From the NCBI GenBank assembly GCA_964618405.1, contig CAZUAY010000067.1, positions 1 to 15,222 of the forward strand: 15,222 nucleotides of DNA, in the 5' to 3' direction. The stretch comes from JBBQIY01 sp964618405 (GTDB taxonomy: Bacteria > Verrucomicrobiota > Kiritimatiellia > RFP12 > UBA3636). This document shows, in pieces, positions 1 through 8,835 of this stretch; position 1 is the stretch's first letter, and every line of letters begins with the position of its first letter. The position numbers and the translations under genes are program-made. The notes beneath the pieces are model-generated. The model ran no database searches. It was given only the letters and a program-made list of their open reading frames with translations, and was not told the DNA's origin.

Positions 1-1
1 C

Positions 2-412
2 ATCGCCGACATCCAAAACTGCACGATCGTGGGCAATTTCGGTCGCGGCCTCGGCGCATCGAATGCGGGTACGTTCAAGGTATTGAACACGATCGCCTAT
101 AACAACAGTACGCCAACCCTGTATGCCGGCAATGGCGGAACCTTGATCGTGTCGAACTCCTGCGTCAGTGCCACGAACTTTATCACGGCAAGTAGCGGGG
201 TCTTCACTAACGATCCGCAGTTCGTCTCTGCCCCCGCCGGCAATTTTAGGCTACGTAACGCGTCTCCCTGCGTGGATGCGGGCCTGGCTCTACCGTGGAT
301 GGTCGATGCCACGGACTTAGACGGCAACAGGCGGGTCGATAGGGATGACAGGGTGGATCTGGGCTGCTATGAGCTAATTCAGCGGCGCGGAACTGTAATC
401 TTGGTGCATTGA
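2..412 (+). CDS. C-terminal fragment of a secreted beta-helix / choice-of-anchor Q-type protein
   Basis: The reading frame is open from the left edge of the window (frame of base 2) to a TGA at 410-412, so the gene starts outside the window and only about 136 residues are visible. The visible part has short Asn/Thr/Gly-rich strands (TIVGNF, NTIAYNNST), typical of parallel beta-helix rungs. It then has a tail of the form DPQFV..(P)AGNFRLRNASPCVDAG...ATDLDGNRRVD..DRVDLGCYE. That tail is the pattern I know from 'choice-of-anchor Q domain' proteins, large secreted or surface proteins common in PVC bacteria and Bacteroidota. The usual DLDG...R...VD.GAYE ending is slightly changed (GCYE) and is followed by about 12 extra residues. 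Substrate and function cannot be told from this fragment. The gene converges on the minus-strand membrane-protein gene that ends at 465. Confidence 0.75.
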   Translation: MADIQNCTIVGNFGRGLGASNAGTFKVLNTIAYNNSTPTLYAGNGGTLIVSNSCVSATNFITASSGVFTNDPQFVSAPAGNFRLRNASPCVDAGLALPWMVDATDLDGNRRVDRDDRVDLGCYELIQRRGTVILVH

Positions 413-418
413 GCGAAC

Positions 419-446
419 GTGTGAATTTAACTTGTTGAATTCACAC
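419..446. terminator. Hairpin between convergent genes, possible bidirectional terminator
   Basis: GTGTGAATT (419-427) is perfectly complementary to AATTCACAC (438-446). The stem can be extended by a wobble pair and two A-T pairs to leave the loop CTTG. It lies in the 52-bp gap between two convergent stop codons (412 and 465), where a shared terminator is expected. Neither side has a clear run of T, so it is not a classical intrinsic terminator. Confidence 0.4.
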
Positions 447-464
447 AGGGTCGGTAGCCAGAAC

Positions 465-3400
465 TCAAGATGCTAGATGCGCGCCAACTTCGACGGCGCG
501 TATGAAACGTTCCCTGACGTAAAATTTTTCGTTCCGAACGATCCAGATTAACGCCAAAACACCAAGAATCGAAAGCCCCTCTGCAAGCCGTTCAACACCG
601 CTTTTGCCATGGTAGAGAACCACCTCATTTTCTGTTGGATACACAACCAAATATCCAGGCGTCAAAAAATAGACAGCACTTGCGCCACGTACGCGCCAGC
701 TTGGGAAATAGGTGCAGGCTACCACGTGCGGTTGGCCAAGTTTCTCTGTTTTAAAACGCAAGGATCCGTCGGATCTTTGCTCAACGGCCTCGACGGGTGT
801 AGAACAGGCATCCAGCCAACCCGATGACGGCGGTGCTTGCGTCGCCAATTGCGCCAAAGCAGCCAAATAGGCTTCATGACTTTCGATGTGCCACGAGGGT
901 GCCTTCATTGGATCCGACACCAGTATCATCGGCTCCACCACAGCGGCTGGCACGTACATCCACTGGAGAAGGTCGCGTTGCAAGTCTGTCGATGCGTAGG
1001 CTTTAAGCGGCTTATTCCAAATACGAACAAGCGATGACGATGCGAGGGCACTCTCGAAAAGTTTCCATTTCCCGCCGCCAAACTCGGCTATGAGACGCCA
1101 GCCCGGGTCCGACAAGAACGCGTCTTGAACCTTGTGAGATCTTGCCACGAAGTGTCGAACACCCATGAATTCAAGATGACGCAGACCCGACTCCGGATTG
1201 AATTTTCGGGGTTCCACGAGAAGCGGCCAGCCAGCAGGATTATTGGAAATCTCTCCTTGCACCGTATAAGCCGCAAGCGAACCGAGTGCCGAATTTACAA
1301 GTCCACCTTCGATGATAGATTTTCCTGCTAAATACGGCATGAGCTCAAAGATACGACTTGAGCCAAGCCACTCATTCCCGGGATGCAAGTCCTGCGCCAT
1401 TCGGCCTGAGGTTCCGCGCAGCCGGTCGGCGATTTCCTTGACGACATGCCCTTCTCGGAGCGCTTCAACACCCTTAAAATTATACTCTGCCCAAAAAGGC
1501 ACGTGGTTGGCTTGCGACCACGCTGGATTCTCTGGCTTGCCGCCCTCGCACCATGCAAAAGCGAAGCAAGTCGCCACCATCAACGCCGTGCCGAGGACGG
1601 GAAGTCCGTGAGCACGCGAGGCATAAGCGAACAGCAAGGCAGCCAAGGCCAAAAGCGAATAGACGATGAAGGGCCAAAATCGACAATTAACAAACACCTC
1701 AGAGAAAAGTCCGCCACCATAAAACAAAACAAGCGATACGCCAAACAACACAACATGGGCAAGGATCCAAAGTCGAAGATTCGCCTCCTTCACAGTTTTA
1801 CCACCCTGCTGAGCGCGAACAGCAGCGACGAGGGCAACAAACAAAGAAAAGGGAAGTAACCCTAGCACAGCTGGGTGAAGTTGTTTGAAAAACCGTATGT
1901 CCCATTTCCCACCAAAGTCAACGGCCCACGCGCGATCCGCAATAAGCGGCAAAACCCACCATGCCGTCACCAACAACACGCAGATGCCTTCGCAAAGAAG
2001 CACGAACCACGCTTGCTGCCGGATGGGGCGTCCAGAACCGTTTCGTATCTCGCTGATGGCGAAAGCAACAAGGACCACAACAAGGACAAGCGCAGCCATC
2101 ATGGAGGTGAAAAAATGCGAAAGCACCACCGCCGACAGCAGCAAGACCGTCATGACACGAAAGCGGCGATCGAGCGCATCGCGGCAGGCGGAGGCCACGG
2201 CGGGCAGCATGAGCGCAAAGCTCCAGCTATTGGCGATCATGCCAGCAAACGTGCTGTAGGCATTCACGCCCCACATGTTGTGCGTATTGTCAAAGATAAG
2301 CGGAATCGCCAGGCACGAGAGCATGGCAGGGGCAGGACGCGCAAGCCGCAGAATTCTACCCGAGAGATAGAGGCACAAGGGAAGCGTCATCAGGCCGGCA
2401 ATCGAGCAAACCTTGAAGGCCACATTATGGGGCAAGATGTGGGAGAGTGCGGACATTGCCACGTAGGGCAGCGGGAAATAATACCGAAACATCGGAAAGC
2501 CGCTCCACCAACCCGGTGCCCACGAGATGATCCTACCCGCCTCGCGAATATGCGACATGAGGTAGTGGTGCGCAGGCGTGTCCCCGCCGACACAGAGCGT
2601 GTCGAGCACAACGAGATGGACGTTGAGCATCACCCCGAGGTAGAGTGTCAACCCTGCCACAACGGTGACATCGAGCCAGGCCATTACAGAATTTCGTGGC
2701 TCCTTGTAATTCTGCCATCCCTTCTTCGAGGCTCTTGTCACGAAGCCTATCACCCAGAAAATAGAAACAATCAGTGGCACGGCGACTGAGAGGCGGCGCG
2801 GCATCTGCACCGTCATCAAATCGTCTTCTGGAGCCAACTCGAACGTCGTAGCGGCTTCCGTGGCATGATGAACGCCATTGGATGTCTCGAACGAAATTAA
2901 CGCGGCGGCCGGAACCACACCGCCACTCCCTGCGGCGACATTCGTAATGCCGATTTCCCAATAGTCAACGCCACCCGCCGGAAGGGATCGCGTCGTGGGT
3001 GTGTTGGCTTCCAGTGCAATTCCGTATGGAAGTAAAACCTGGAGTTGCAGCGTAATCGGCTCTTCAACAAACGACATGGCCGTCAGCGCCAGCGTTCCTC
3101 TACTCTTGAACCTGCCGTCAGAATCAAACGATTTCAGATAAGAAGCAGTCGGCGGTTCGAGCTTTATCGAAACGGGGCACATCATTTCTTCGGGTTTTCC
3201 AGCAGTCTGATGTCGAACCCAGGCAAACGTAGAATGCCGCCGCCCCATTCGCTCCGAATAATCAACGCGGAGCGGCAACGCGTAAGTGCCCGTCTTCAGC
3301 GTCGAGATTTCGTAATGAAGCCTCCCCGAAACCACATCGCCGCCATCAAGGAAAATCGGGTCAGTCTCGATTTTTTCGCCGTGAGGGCTGACAAGGCTGA

Positions 3401-3785
3401 GCACAACTTCATCCGCAAGCGAATCGCCATCGTTTCGTATGGTCCAGACCACATCGCCCTTTTCGGGGTCGTAGGAAGTCTGGGTTTTGATCACGATCGA
3501 CGAGGCGAAAGCCAGCATCGGGGTGAATGCTAAAAACACAAGATTCCAGCCAGCTCGACGCCATATTCTCCTCGCACAGAAGTCAGGAGTCAGCCAGTTG
3601 TGCGGCGAGAACGCCGCGTTCACCAAAGGAGCGGGGGTTTTCCTACCCCCGTCGTGTCGGGGACAGGAATGTCCCCGCTCCGTTCGTTGAAACCACTTCT
3701 TGGCGACGTTATAGGTGAGAATACAGCCTGATGCGTAGCGATGCCACAATTTTTTGTTGTTGCGAACGTTGTCGAAAACTGACAT
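465..3785 (-). CDS. Large GT-C-like membrane protein, PTPS-related/YfhO type, with N-terminal beta-sandwich region
   Basis: About 1106 residues from the ATG at 3785. In order I see: a doubtful N-terminus (1-75); a signal-like segment WNLVFLAFTPMLAFASS near residues 80-96; a beta-rich exoplasmic region (about 97-320, with VVWTIRNDGDSLADEVVLSL resembling CARDB-type folds); many membrane helices (about 330-770); a soluble C-terminal region; and one last helix near 1070. After the first helices comes GGDTPAHHY...WAPGWWSGFPMFRYYFPLP (from about residue 400), the signature of the '6-pyruvoyl-tetrahydropterin synthase related' membrane family. That family is GT-C-like and not a pterin enzyme. The C-terminal TYFPSWRV.GA..YFLTPGYLVV resembles YfhO-type tails. 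It probably transfers a sugar from a lipid carrier or handles a surface glycan; the acceptor is unknown. It lies 30 bp after the parvulin gene. The start is uncertain: residues 38-72 are encoded by the palindromic repeat at 3602-3681, GTG 3797 is an alternative, and the first ATG past the repeat (3518) would cut off most of the signal peptide. Confidence 0.8.
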   Translation of the reverse strand: MSVFDNVRNNKKLWHRYASGCILTYNVAKKWFQRTERGHSCPRHDGGRKTPAPLVNAAFSPHNWLTPDFCARRIWRRAGWNLVFLAFTPMLAFASSIVIKTQTSYDPEKGDVVWTIRNDGDSLADEVVLSLVSPHGEKIETDPIFLDGGDVVSGRLHYEISTLKTGTYALPLRVDYSERMGRRHSTFAWVRHQTAGKPEEMMCPVSIKLEPPTASYLKSFDSDGRFKSRGTLALTAMSFVEEPITLQLQVLLPYGIALEANTPTTRSLPAGGVDYWEIGITNVAAGSGGVVPAAALISFETSNGVHHATEAATTFELAPEDDLMTVQMPRRLSVAVPLIVSIFWVIGFVTRASKKGWQNYKEPRNSVMAWLDVTVVAGLTLYLGVMLNVHLVVLDTLCVGGDTPAHHYLMSHIREAGRIISWAPGWWSGFPMFRYYFPLPYVAMSALSHILPHNVAFKVCSIAGLMTLPLCLYLSGRILRLARPAPAMLSCLAIPLIFDNTHNMWGVNAYSTFAGMIANSWSFALMLPAVASACRDALDRRFRVMTVLLLSAVVLSHFFTSMMAALVLVVVLVAFAISEIRNGSGRPIRQQAWFVLLCEGICVLLVTAWWVLPLIADRAWAVDFGGKWDIRFFKQLHPAVLGLLPFSLFVALVAAVRAQQGGKTVKEANLRLWILAHVVLFGVSLVLFYGGGLFSEVFVNCRFWPFIVYSLLALAALLFAYASRAHGLPVLGTALMVATCFAFAWCEGGKPENPAWSQANHVPFWAEYNFKGVEALREGHVVKEIADRLRGTSGRMAQDLHPGNEWLGSSRIFELMPYLAGKSIIEGGLVNSALGSLAAYTVQGEISNNPAGWPLLVEPRKFNPESGLRHLEFMGVRHFVARSHKVQDAFLSDPGWRLIAEFGGGKWKLFESALASSSLVRIWNKPLKAYASTDLQRDLLQWMYVPAAVVEPMILVSDPMKAPSWHIESHEAYLAALAQLATQAPPSSGWLDACSTPVEAVEQRSDGSLRFKTEKLGQPHVVACTYFPSWRVRGASAVYFLTPGYLVVYPTENEVVLYHGKSGVERLAEGLSILGVLALIWIVRNEKFYVRERFIRAVEVGAHLAS
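3602..3681. repeat. REP-like nested palindrome inside the apparent 5' end of the membrane-protein gene
   Basis: Three hairpins lie within 80 bp: GCGGCG (3602-3607) with CGCCGC (3612-3617), CGGGGGT (3632-3638) with ACCCCCG (3645-3651), and CGGGGAC (3658-3664) with GTCCCCG (3671-3677). An outer pair, GGAGCGGGG (3628-3636) with CCCCGCTCC (3673-3681), encloses the last two, giving a cruciform or cloverleaf shape. This design fits a dispersed repetitive extragenic palindrome rather than evolved coding sequence. It is read in frame as part of the minus-strand gene and translates to GHSCPRHDGGRKTPAP. From memory, such translations recur in hypothetical proteins of PVC bacteria. I see no second copy in this window. 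Confidence 0.75.
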
Positions 3786-3815
3786 GAAGTATCTCACGCG
3801 AAGGCACGAGAGGGT

Positions 3816-4694
3816 CTACGAAAGCTCGATTTTCGCTTTTGAGCGGAGATCGTCCACGAAAGCGGTCAGCGCATCGCCTCGCTTCGCGTGGGAGATAAAA
3901 TCGCGGGCCTGATCGTGCACTTCATCGAGCGTTGGAGCCGATGCTGCATCAGCATCGTTTTTAAGAATGACATGAAACCCAAACTGCGTTTCAATGATAT
4001 CGCTCAACCCACCAACGGCAAGATCGAAAGCGACGTCGTCGAATTCCTTCACCATCATGCCACGGCTAAACCAGCCGAGGCTTCCGCCCGCCTGCTTGCC
4101 GCTCGGGCAGTCGGAATGTGCCGCTGCTTCGTTTGCAAAATCGGCTCCCGCCACAAGGCGCTCGCGGATGGCGCGAATTTTAGCGATGGCCTCCAGTTTG
4201 TCGTCTGCACTAGAAGACTTCGGGGTCACCAGAATATGTTGTGCACGAACCTGCTCGCCCTTGGTATACTCGCTTTCGTGTTCAGCGAAGTGATCGGCAA
4301 TCTCTTTTTCTGTCGGCTCCGGAATTCCAGAGGTCACTTTTTCCACCAATTTGTCAACGCGCTTTCCGATCTTCAATTGATTGCGAAATTCGACGATATT
4401 CATGCCACGTTTTTTGAGAATCTTTGCGAATTCCGCTTCACCCTTAGCCTGCGCTTTCATCTCCTCAACGCGCGCATCAAGTTCTTCTTCCGACACTGGA
4501 ATATCCAATCGTTTTGCCTCGTCGAATAATAATTTTGCACCGATCGCTTGCTGGGCTGCACGTTCTCTGAGCACCGGCAAGTCTGCGCGGATTTTATCCT
4601 CTGGAACACCGTGTTCAGCATAAAACTGCACAAGCCTATTCAATTCAAAATCAACCGCATCCTGCGGCACTTCCTGTCCGTTGACCTTTATCAT
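3816..4694 (-). CDS. Parvulin-type peptidyl-prolyl cis-trans isomerase (PpiC/SurA-like), apparently cytoplasmic
   Basis: 292 residues from the ATG at 4694. The first 140 or so residues are charged and helical, as in the SurA/trigger-factor-like chaperone part (ELNRLVQFYAEHG, EEELDARVEEMKAQ). The parvulin domain spans about 149-247, with RAQHILV at 150-156, SDCPSGK at 194-200 near the catalytic Asp/Cys position, GGSLGWFSRG at 203-212, EFDDVAF at 217-223 and QFGFHVI at 237-243. It should catalyse X-Pro isomerisation and help proteins fold. Unlike SurA or PrsA it starts MIKVNGQEV and shows no signal peptide, lipobox or membrane helix, so it is expected in the cytoplasm unless the true start differs. 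It lies 107 bp after the DUF2723 gene and 30 bp before the PTPS-related gene. No strong Shine-Dalgarno is seen, only a purine-rich AAAGAAAGAAAAAGA just before the ATG. Confidence 0.9.
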   Translation of the reverse strand: MIKVNGQEVPQDAVDFELNRLVQFYAEHGVPEDKIRADLPVLRERAAQQAIGAKLLFDEAKRLDIPVSEEELDARVEEMKAQAKGEAEFAKILKKRGMNIVEFRNQLKIGKRVDKLVEKVTSGIPEPTEKEIADHFAEHESEYTKGEQVRAQHILVTPKSSSADDKLEAIAKIRAIRERLVAGADFANEAAAHSDCPSGKQAGGSLGWFSRGMMVKEFDDVAFDLAVGGLSDIIETQFGFHVILKNDADAASAPTLDEVHDQARDFISHAKRGDALTAFVDDLRSKAKIELS

Positions 4695-4801
4695 TCTTTT
4701 TCTTTCTTTAGCACAGCTTCCTGCACATCGTTTTATGTAAAAAATCTTTCACTACTCTCATTTTGCCTCGACGCATCCTCGGGACTGACTGGGTACGAAA
4801 A

Positions 4802-7800
4802 CTACCTTCTCGGTCCGACCGGTTGGAGAGGCGGTAATCCGACGCGAGGGCCGATTCCGCTAGGCGACGCATAGATCGTGCGGAGCTGCTCAACTTGACC
4901 AATAACCTCCTCGGCCTGATGACCTCCATATTTAACCGCAAAGTCGAGTGCGCTGGCAGCCTTAGCTCGATCTCCTGCCGCGAGGCTCACACTTGCGTAG
5001 TCTAGCCATGCTCTCCAGTCCGTCTGCACCCTAGGTAGATAAACACGGAGCACATCCCGGACGGCCTGCACGTTCCGAGCTGCCGAATGGGCTTCATAAA
5101 TCTTTCGTAAATCTGCATCGGTCACTTCTTTCATGCCGATATAAACAGAAGGGTTGACTGCCGCCAGAATCTGTGACGCTTCATTGAACTGCTGGTTTTG
5201 TGCAAGAATGAGTCCTGCCTTCACGGCGAACTTGGCGGACATCCCATTATTCTGCATGTGTTGAGAGATAGCAACCAGAGCCTGCTGTGGCAGGCCGAGC
5301 GTGAACGAACATTGAACAAGTTCAATGACCTCGTCTTCGGTCAGTGTGCCTGAGGTGGCCTTTTTTGTCGTTAACTCGTCTGAACGATCGGTTGCGCGCT
5401 GAAGTGCCTTAATCTCCTCAAGCGGAATACGCTCGTTATTTGGGTCTAACCGCTTGAGCAACTGGAGCATCGCGACAGATTCGTCGATACGGCGTTGCGG
5501 CAATAGAACCTCTTGAATCAGACGGAGATTGGCTTCCGGGCTATAGACGTAAAGTGCTCTTGCTTCCTGAAAAGCCCGTTCAGCCTCATCGAACATGCGA
5601 TGATTAGCATAAAGGCCTGCAATCGCGCTGCGAAGTTTAGAGAAAGACTTGCGAGCTACAAAATCGCGAGGATAGCGTGGGTTCGCTAGCAGTCTGCGCG
5701 TGTACCAATCCCAGAAGTCCATGTCATTCGCCACGTTTTCAGGCGGAATTACGGTCATCTCGTGGTTGATCTTCATGATCAGTCCGTGTGGCGTCAAATA
5801 GGGATACATCCATTTGATCGCGTAGCTTTCTTCTACATAAAAGTCATGGATATCTCGATTTTTCTTAAAGATTTCTTCGGTGATAATGCCGTTGATCTCC
5901 ATCACCGCGAGAGCCCCGTTCACCTGCACACGCCCACCGTCCATCGTTATGCCTCCGATGTTCGGGCGCACCCCGGACTGAACTTCTTCTACATATTTCT
6001 GGAATGCTGCCGAATTGTCATTCAATGTGGGCATCCAGATCTGATCTGCGTAGAGGAAGCGCATCGTATCCATGTAGGTGGGGTCGGCCAGCGCATTCTG
6101 TGTAATCAAAAAGACGTCTGGGCGCACCTGAGCGGAATAAATCATGTAGGTCGGAACGAAACGCCCGGGATCGGTTCCACCGTAGAACACGGCATTAGGT
6201 GTCATGGCCTGTGGAAATTCGGGATTGGGAAGTGGCTCTTCGTCATCCTCCAGCTCTTCCGTGATCGCATCCGCTCCACGGAGCTGATAGTTGCCGAACT
6301 GCCAGCCGAAGTCATGTCCGTTTTGTTCGGCACCGCCCATCGTATCAACAAGGCGGTCGTTCCGGTAATTCTCGTGTATCGGGATCAAGGGCATCAATAA
6401 TACTGCTACGATCAGCAGGGCGCAGAAAGGACGGAACCGTCTAAACGCCACAAGGGCGTAGGCAAGACCGTAGCCAATCCAAATCGCGAAAATTCCATGC
6501 GAGGCGATGAACTTGACCTTTTGAATAAAATTGTCTTGGATATCATATTTCGGATTCGCCAGCGCAATCAACCCCAAGCTCATCACAAGGAAGCACGCAA
6601 TGGTCGCGATCTGCCAGCGCTTCTCGACCTCCTTGAGCTCAAGCGAAAACCACTTGCTACGGCTTGCAATCAGCCAAGCAAGGAATCCGACGCCGGACGC
6701 CCAAATCAGGAAGAGAAAGCCTGTGAACGCATAATCCTTGAGAAGATAGGCCTTATGCAGTGGGTCAGCCGCTCCGCCCATCGGCTCCATGTGCCCAAAT
6801 CCCTCGAGGACGAATTCGGCTGCAGCATTACAAAAGCCCAATGCCACTACTGAGACGAGCAGCGCGACGCCTGCGCCGGAAAGACCCGCGACGAGGCGAA
6901 CCGATTTCGTCTCGTCAGCGTTAAAAACCTTTTTCCCCAATCCTACAATCTGCCCCACGACGATGGCATGGGCTCCGACGAAAGCTAGACCCAGCAAAAG
7001 CGCGATTAACCATTTGTCCAAACGAAGGTCGTCAAGTTTCGTCTCGCCGGTGAGCTTATCAATCGCAACAAGCGCGGCAACAAATCCTGAAAGAAACACG
7101 GCTACCTTGGTGGCATTGAACCGGCGTTTTCCAACCTTGGCACTCCAGACCGAGAACGGAATAAAGCCGAACGGGGCCAAGATGAGGGTAAACTGCATAC
7201 GCATGTCAGCAAAATAGGCGCCTAATTGCTTGACGAAAAGTGGTGAAAACATCGTCGTTGGGGCGATTTTCTCATACTGCCCACGTAGCAATGCGTGCTT
7301 AAAACCCTCCCAAGTCCTCGGATAGCCCCAGTTCATCGGAGGATTCGTATCGGAGGAGATGGGCATATACCCATAGAATGCCACGCCCAGTTCGGCAGCT
7401 AACACGCTGAGCGAGACAGTTTTCCCGAACGGCAGCAGGAGCCAGGACAATGCCAGAATCACAAAATTGAGTGCCACATAGAAGGCAAACGCGCCACTGA
7501 GTGGGTGCGTCAGACCCAGCAAAGCCCCCTTCTTAATAAAAATGATGACCGCAATTTCAATCCCCGCCACGGCAATGGCAAACCAAAGACCGGCAGGCGT
7601 AAACAGGGACAAGATGAACAGTGCGATCATGCCGACCACAAACATTTTCGTCGTCATACCCCATTGGAAAACTGCGCTTTCAGGTGCGCCCTGAAAACTC
7701 TGGGGAATGGGAGCCGAGGGAACGGAACTACAAAACAGGAAGAGCGCGATGGCAAAGATAGCCGTAAGAAAGGCGGCGATCTGGAAATTCAAAGTTTCTT

Positions 7801-8794
7801 GTTCCGTCAGCTTGCGTTTCGACTTGCGCACAGCGACGATTCCAGCAAAAGCTGCCGCCGCGACGAACGCGGCCATCAAAAGAAGCGCCACAATGTAAAC
7901 ATGGCTCGGCAAGACGGCAGAGCAGGTGATGTCGAGTTCCTTGCCAACGAGAAGATGCTTGGGGAATCCAGGTTGTGAATTCATTGCGCCGAGCTTCATT
8001 AGCCATGCCGTGAGGGCAAAGGGTATGACAACAAGCACGAAATCTCGGAATAACTCGATGTTTTGGAGCATGATTACGATAACAAGTGGGATGATGGCGA
8101 GGAGCAGCACCTGATAGTTGGTGAGACCCAACCCGAAAACAAAAGCTGTCATCCACAGCAACTTATCGGTCGGTTTGCACATCCACCGATAGGTCAGAAC
8201 AAAGATCAACATCAGGAAGAACGCGTTGAGCGTATAGACCTCGACAATCGTCGCCTGAGACCACATCACGGGAGAAAACGCGAACACAAGGCTTGAGGCC
8301 ACGCCGGCAACCCAGCAAATGATTTCGACGATATCCGTGCGCTCAAAGAATCCAGGCTCCCTGTATTCGCTGACCTTCAGTGCTTCCTGCTTTCGCACCG
8401 TCTTGTGCAGATGCAAAATATCGGAACTCGTCCGCGTTACCAGCATCGCCGTGAGGCCTGTCGCCAATGCACCGAAGAATCCAGATAACAGAGCGATTGC
8501 CCAAGCTGGGTTCGGTTGCCCCCTAAACGTTACAAAACTAAAAACGCGAGCAAAGACCCAAGCACAAAGTGTCCAGATCGGATAACCGGGAGGATGCGGT
8601 ACGCCCAAGTGGTCACCTGCGACCGCAAGCTCACCTGCATCTTCCAACGTCACCGACGGTGCTGTTGTGAGAAAATACACAAAGAAGGAGATCGCGAAGG
8701 CGGTCCAAAAGGAAGACCAGTCAATTTTCCTGAAAAACGAACCGCCGATCGTCGAACCGACATCGTCCATACCATCAAAAACTTTATCTGTCAT
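4802..8794 (-). CDS. DUF2723 (TMEM260-like) polytopic membrane protein with C-terminal TPR-like region; probable O-glycosyltransferase
   Basis: 1330 residues from the ATG at 8794, with GAGG 4 nt upstream. An N-terminal membrane helix (about 30-47) leads into the exoplasmic loop LEDAGELAVAGDHLGVPHPPGYP (50-72). Its acidic pair and HPPGYP are the hallmark of DUF2723, related to GT-C protein O-mannosyltransferases; human TMEM260 belongs here. Many more membrane helices run to about residue 800. The segment near 860-930 (PNAVFYGGTDPGRFVPTYMIY, RPDVFLITQNAL) matches the post-membrane part of bacterial DUF2723 proteins, which often has NAILFTNGDNDTF. Residues about 1050-1330 are helix pairs of TPR type (AIAGLYANHRMFDEAERAFQEA), possibly for binding the acceptor. 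It probably transfers a sugar from a polyprenyl-phosphate donor to proteins. The polyprenyl-phosphate sugar synthase gene ends only 41 bp upstream, which supports this. The family call is firm; donor, acceptor and activity are inference. Confidence 0.88.
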   Translation of the reverse strand: MTDKVFDGMDDVGSTIGGSFFRKIDWSSFWTAFAISFFVYFLTTAPSVTLEDAGELAVAGDHLGVPHPPGYPIWTLCAWVFARVFSFVTFRGQPNPAWAIALLSGFFGALATGLTAMLVTRTSSDILHLHKTVRKQEALKVSEYREPGFFERTDIVEIICWVAGVASSLVFAFSPVMWSQATIVEVYTLNAFFLMLIFVLTYRWMCKPTDKLLWMTAFVFGLGLTNYQVLLLAIIPLVIVIMLQNIELFRDFVLVVIPFALTAWLMKLGAMNSQPGFPKHLLVGKELDITCSAVLPSHVYIVALLLMAAFVAAAAFAGIVAVRKSKRKLTEQETLNFQIAAFLTAIFAIALFLFCSSVPSAPIPQSFQGAPESAVFQWGMTTKMFVVGMIALFILSLFTPAGLWFAIAVAGIEIAVIIFIKKGALLGLTHPLSGAFAFYVALNFVILALSWLLLPFGKTVSLSVLAAELGVAFYGYMPISSDTNPPMNWGYPRTWEGFKHALLRGQYEKIAPTTMFSPLFVKQLGAYFADMRMQFTLILAPFGFIPFSVWSAKVGKRRFNATKVAVFLSGFVAALVAIDKLTGETKLDDLRLDKWLIALLLGLAFVGAHAIVVGQIVGLGKKVFNADETKSVRLVAGLSGAGVALLVSVVALGFCNAAAEFVLEGFGHMEPMGGAADPLHKAYLLKDYAFTGFLFLIWASGVGFLAWLIASRSKWFSLELKEVEKRWQIATIACFLVMSLGLIALANPKYDIQDNFIQKVKFIASHGIFAIWIGYGLAYALVAFRRFRPFCALLIVAVLLMPLIPIHENYRNDRLVDTMGGAEQNGHDFGWQFGNYQLRGADAITEELEDDEEPLPNPEFPQAMTPNAVFYGGTDPGRFVPTYMIYSAQVRPDVFLITQNALADPTYMDTMRFLYADQIWMPTLNDNSAAFQKYVEEVQSGVRPNIGGITMDGGRVQVNGALAVMEINGIITEEIFKKNRDIHDFYVEESYAIKWMYPYLTPHGLIMKINHEMTVIPPENVANDMDFWDWYTRRLLANPRYPRDFVARKSFSKLRSAIAGLYANHRMFDEAERAFQEARALYVYSPEANLRLIQEVLLPQRRIDESVAMLQLLKRLDPNNERIPLEEIKALQRATDRSDELTTKKATSGTLTEDEVIELVQCSFTLGLPQQALVAISQHMQNNGMSAKFAVKAGLILAQNQQFNEASQILAAVNPSVYIGMKEVTDADLRKIYEAHSAARNVQAVRDVLRVYLPRVQTDWRAWLDYASVSLAAGDRAKAASALDFAVKYGGHQAEEVIGQVEQLRTIYASPSGIGPRVGLPPLQPVGPRR

Positions 8795-8835
8795 TGCGCC
8801 TCGTCCAATATGCTAATGCTGGGTAACCGTAGCCG

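Noticed and set aside
1875..2789. Plus-strand open frame of 304 codons opposite the PTPS-related gene
   Set aside because: Its product is an Arg/His/Gln-rich, low-complexity sequence with no domain. It is the antisense shadow of a well-supported membrane protein whose hydrophobic codons read as polar residues on the other strand.
4708..4941. Short minus-strand frame overlapping the 3' end of the DUF2723 gene
   Set aside because: Arg/Ser-rich composition without a domain; it is an out-of-frame reading of the gene end and the intergenic gap.
5762..6400. Plus-strand open frame of 212 codons opposite the DUF2723 gene
   Set aside because: It overlaps the conserved post-membrane segment of the DUF2723 protein and shows no recognisable motif or ribosome-binding site.
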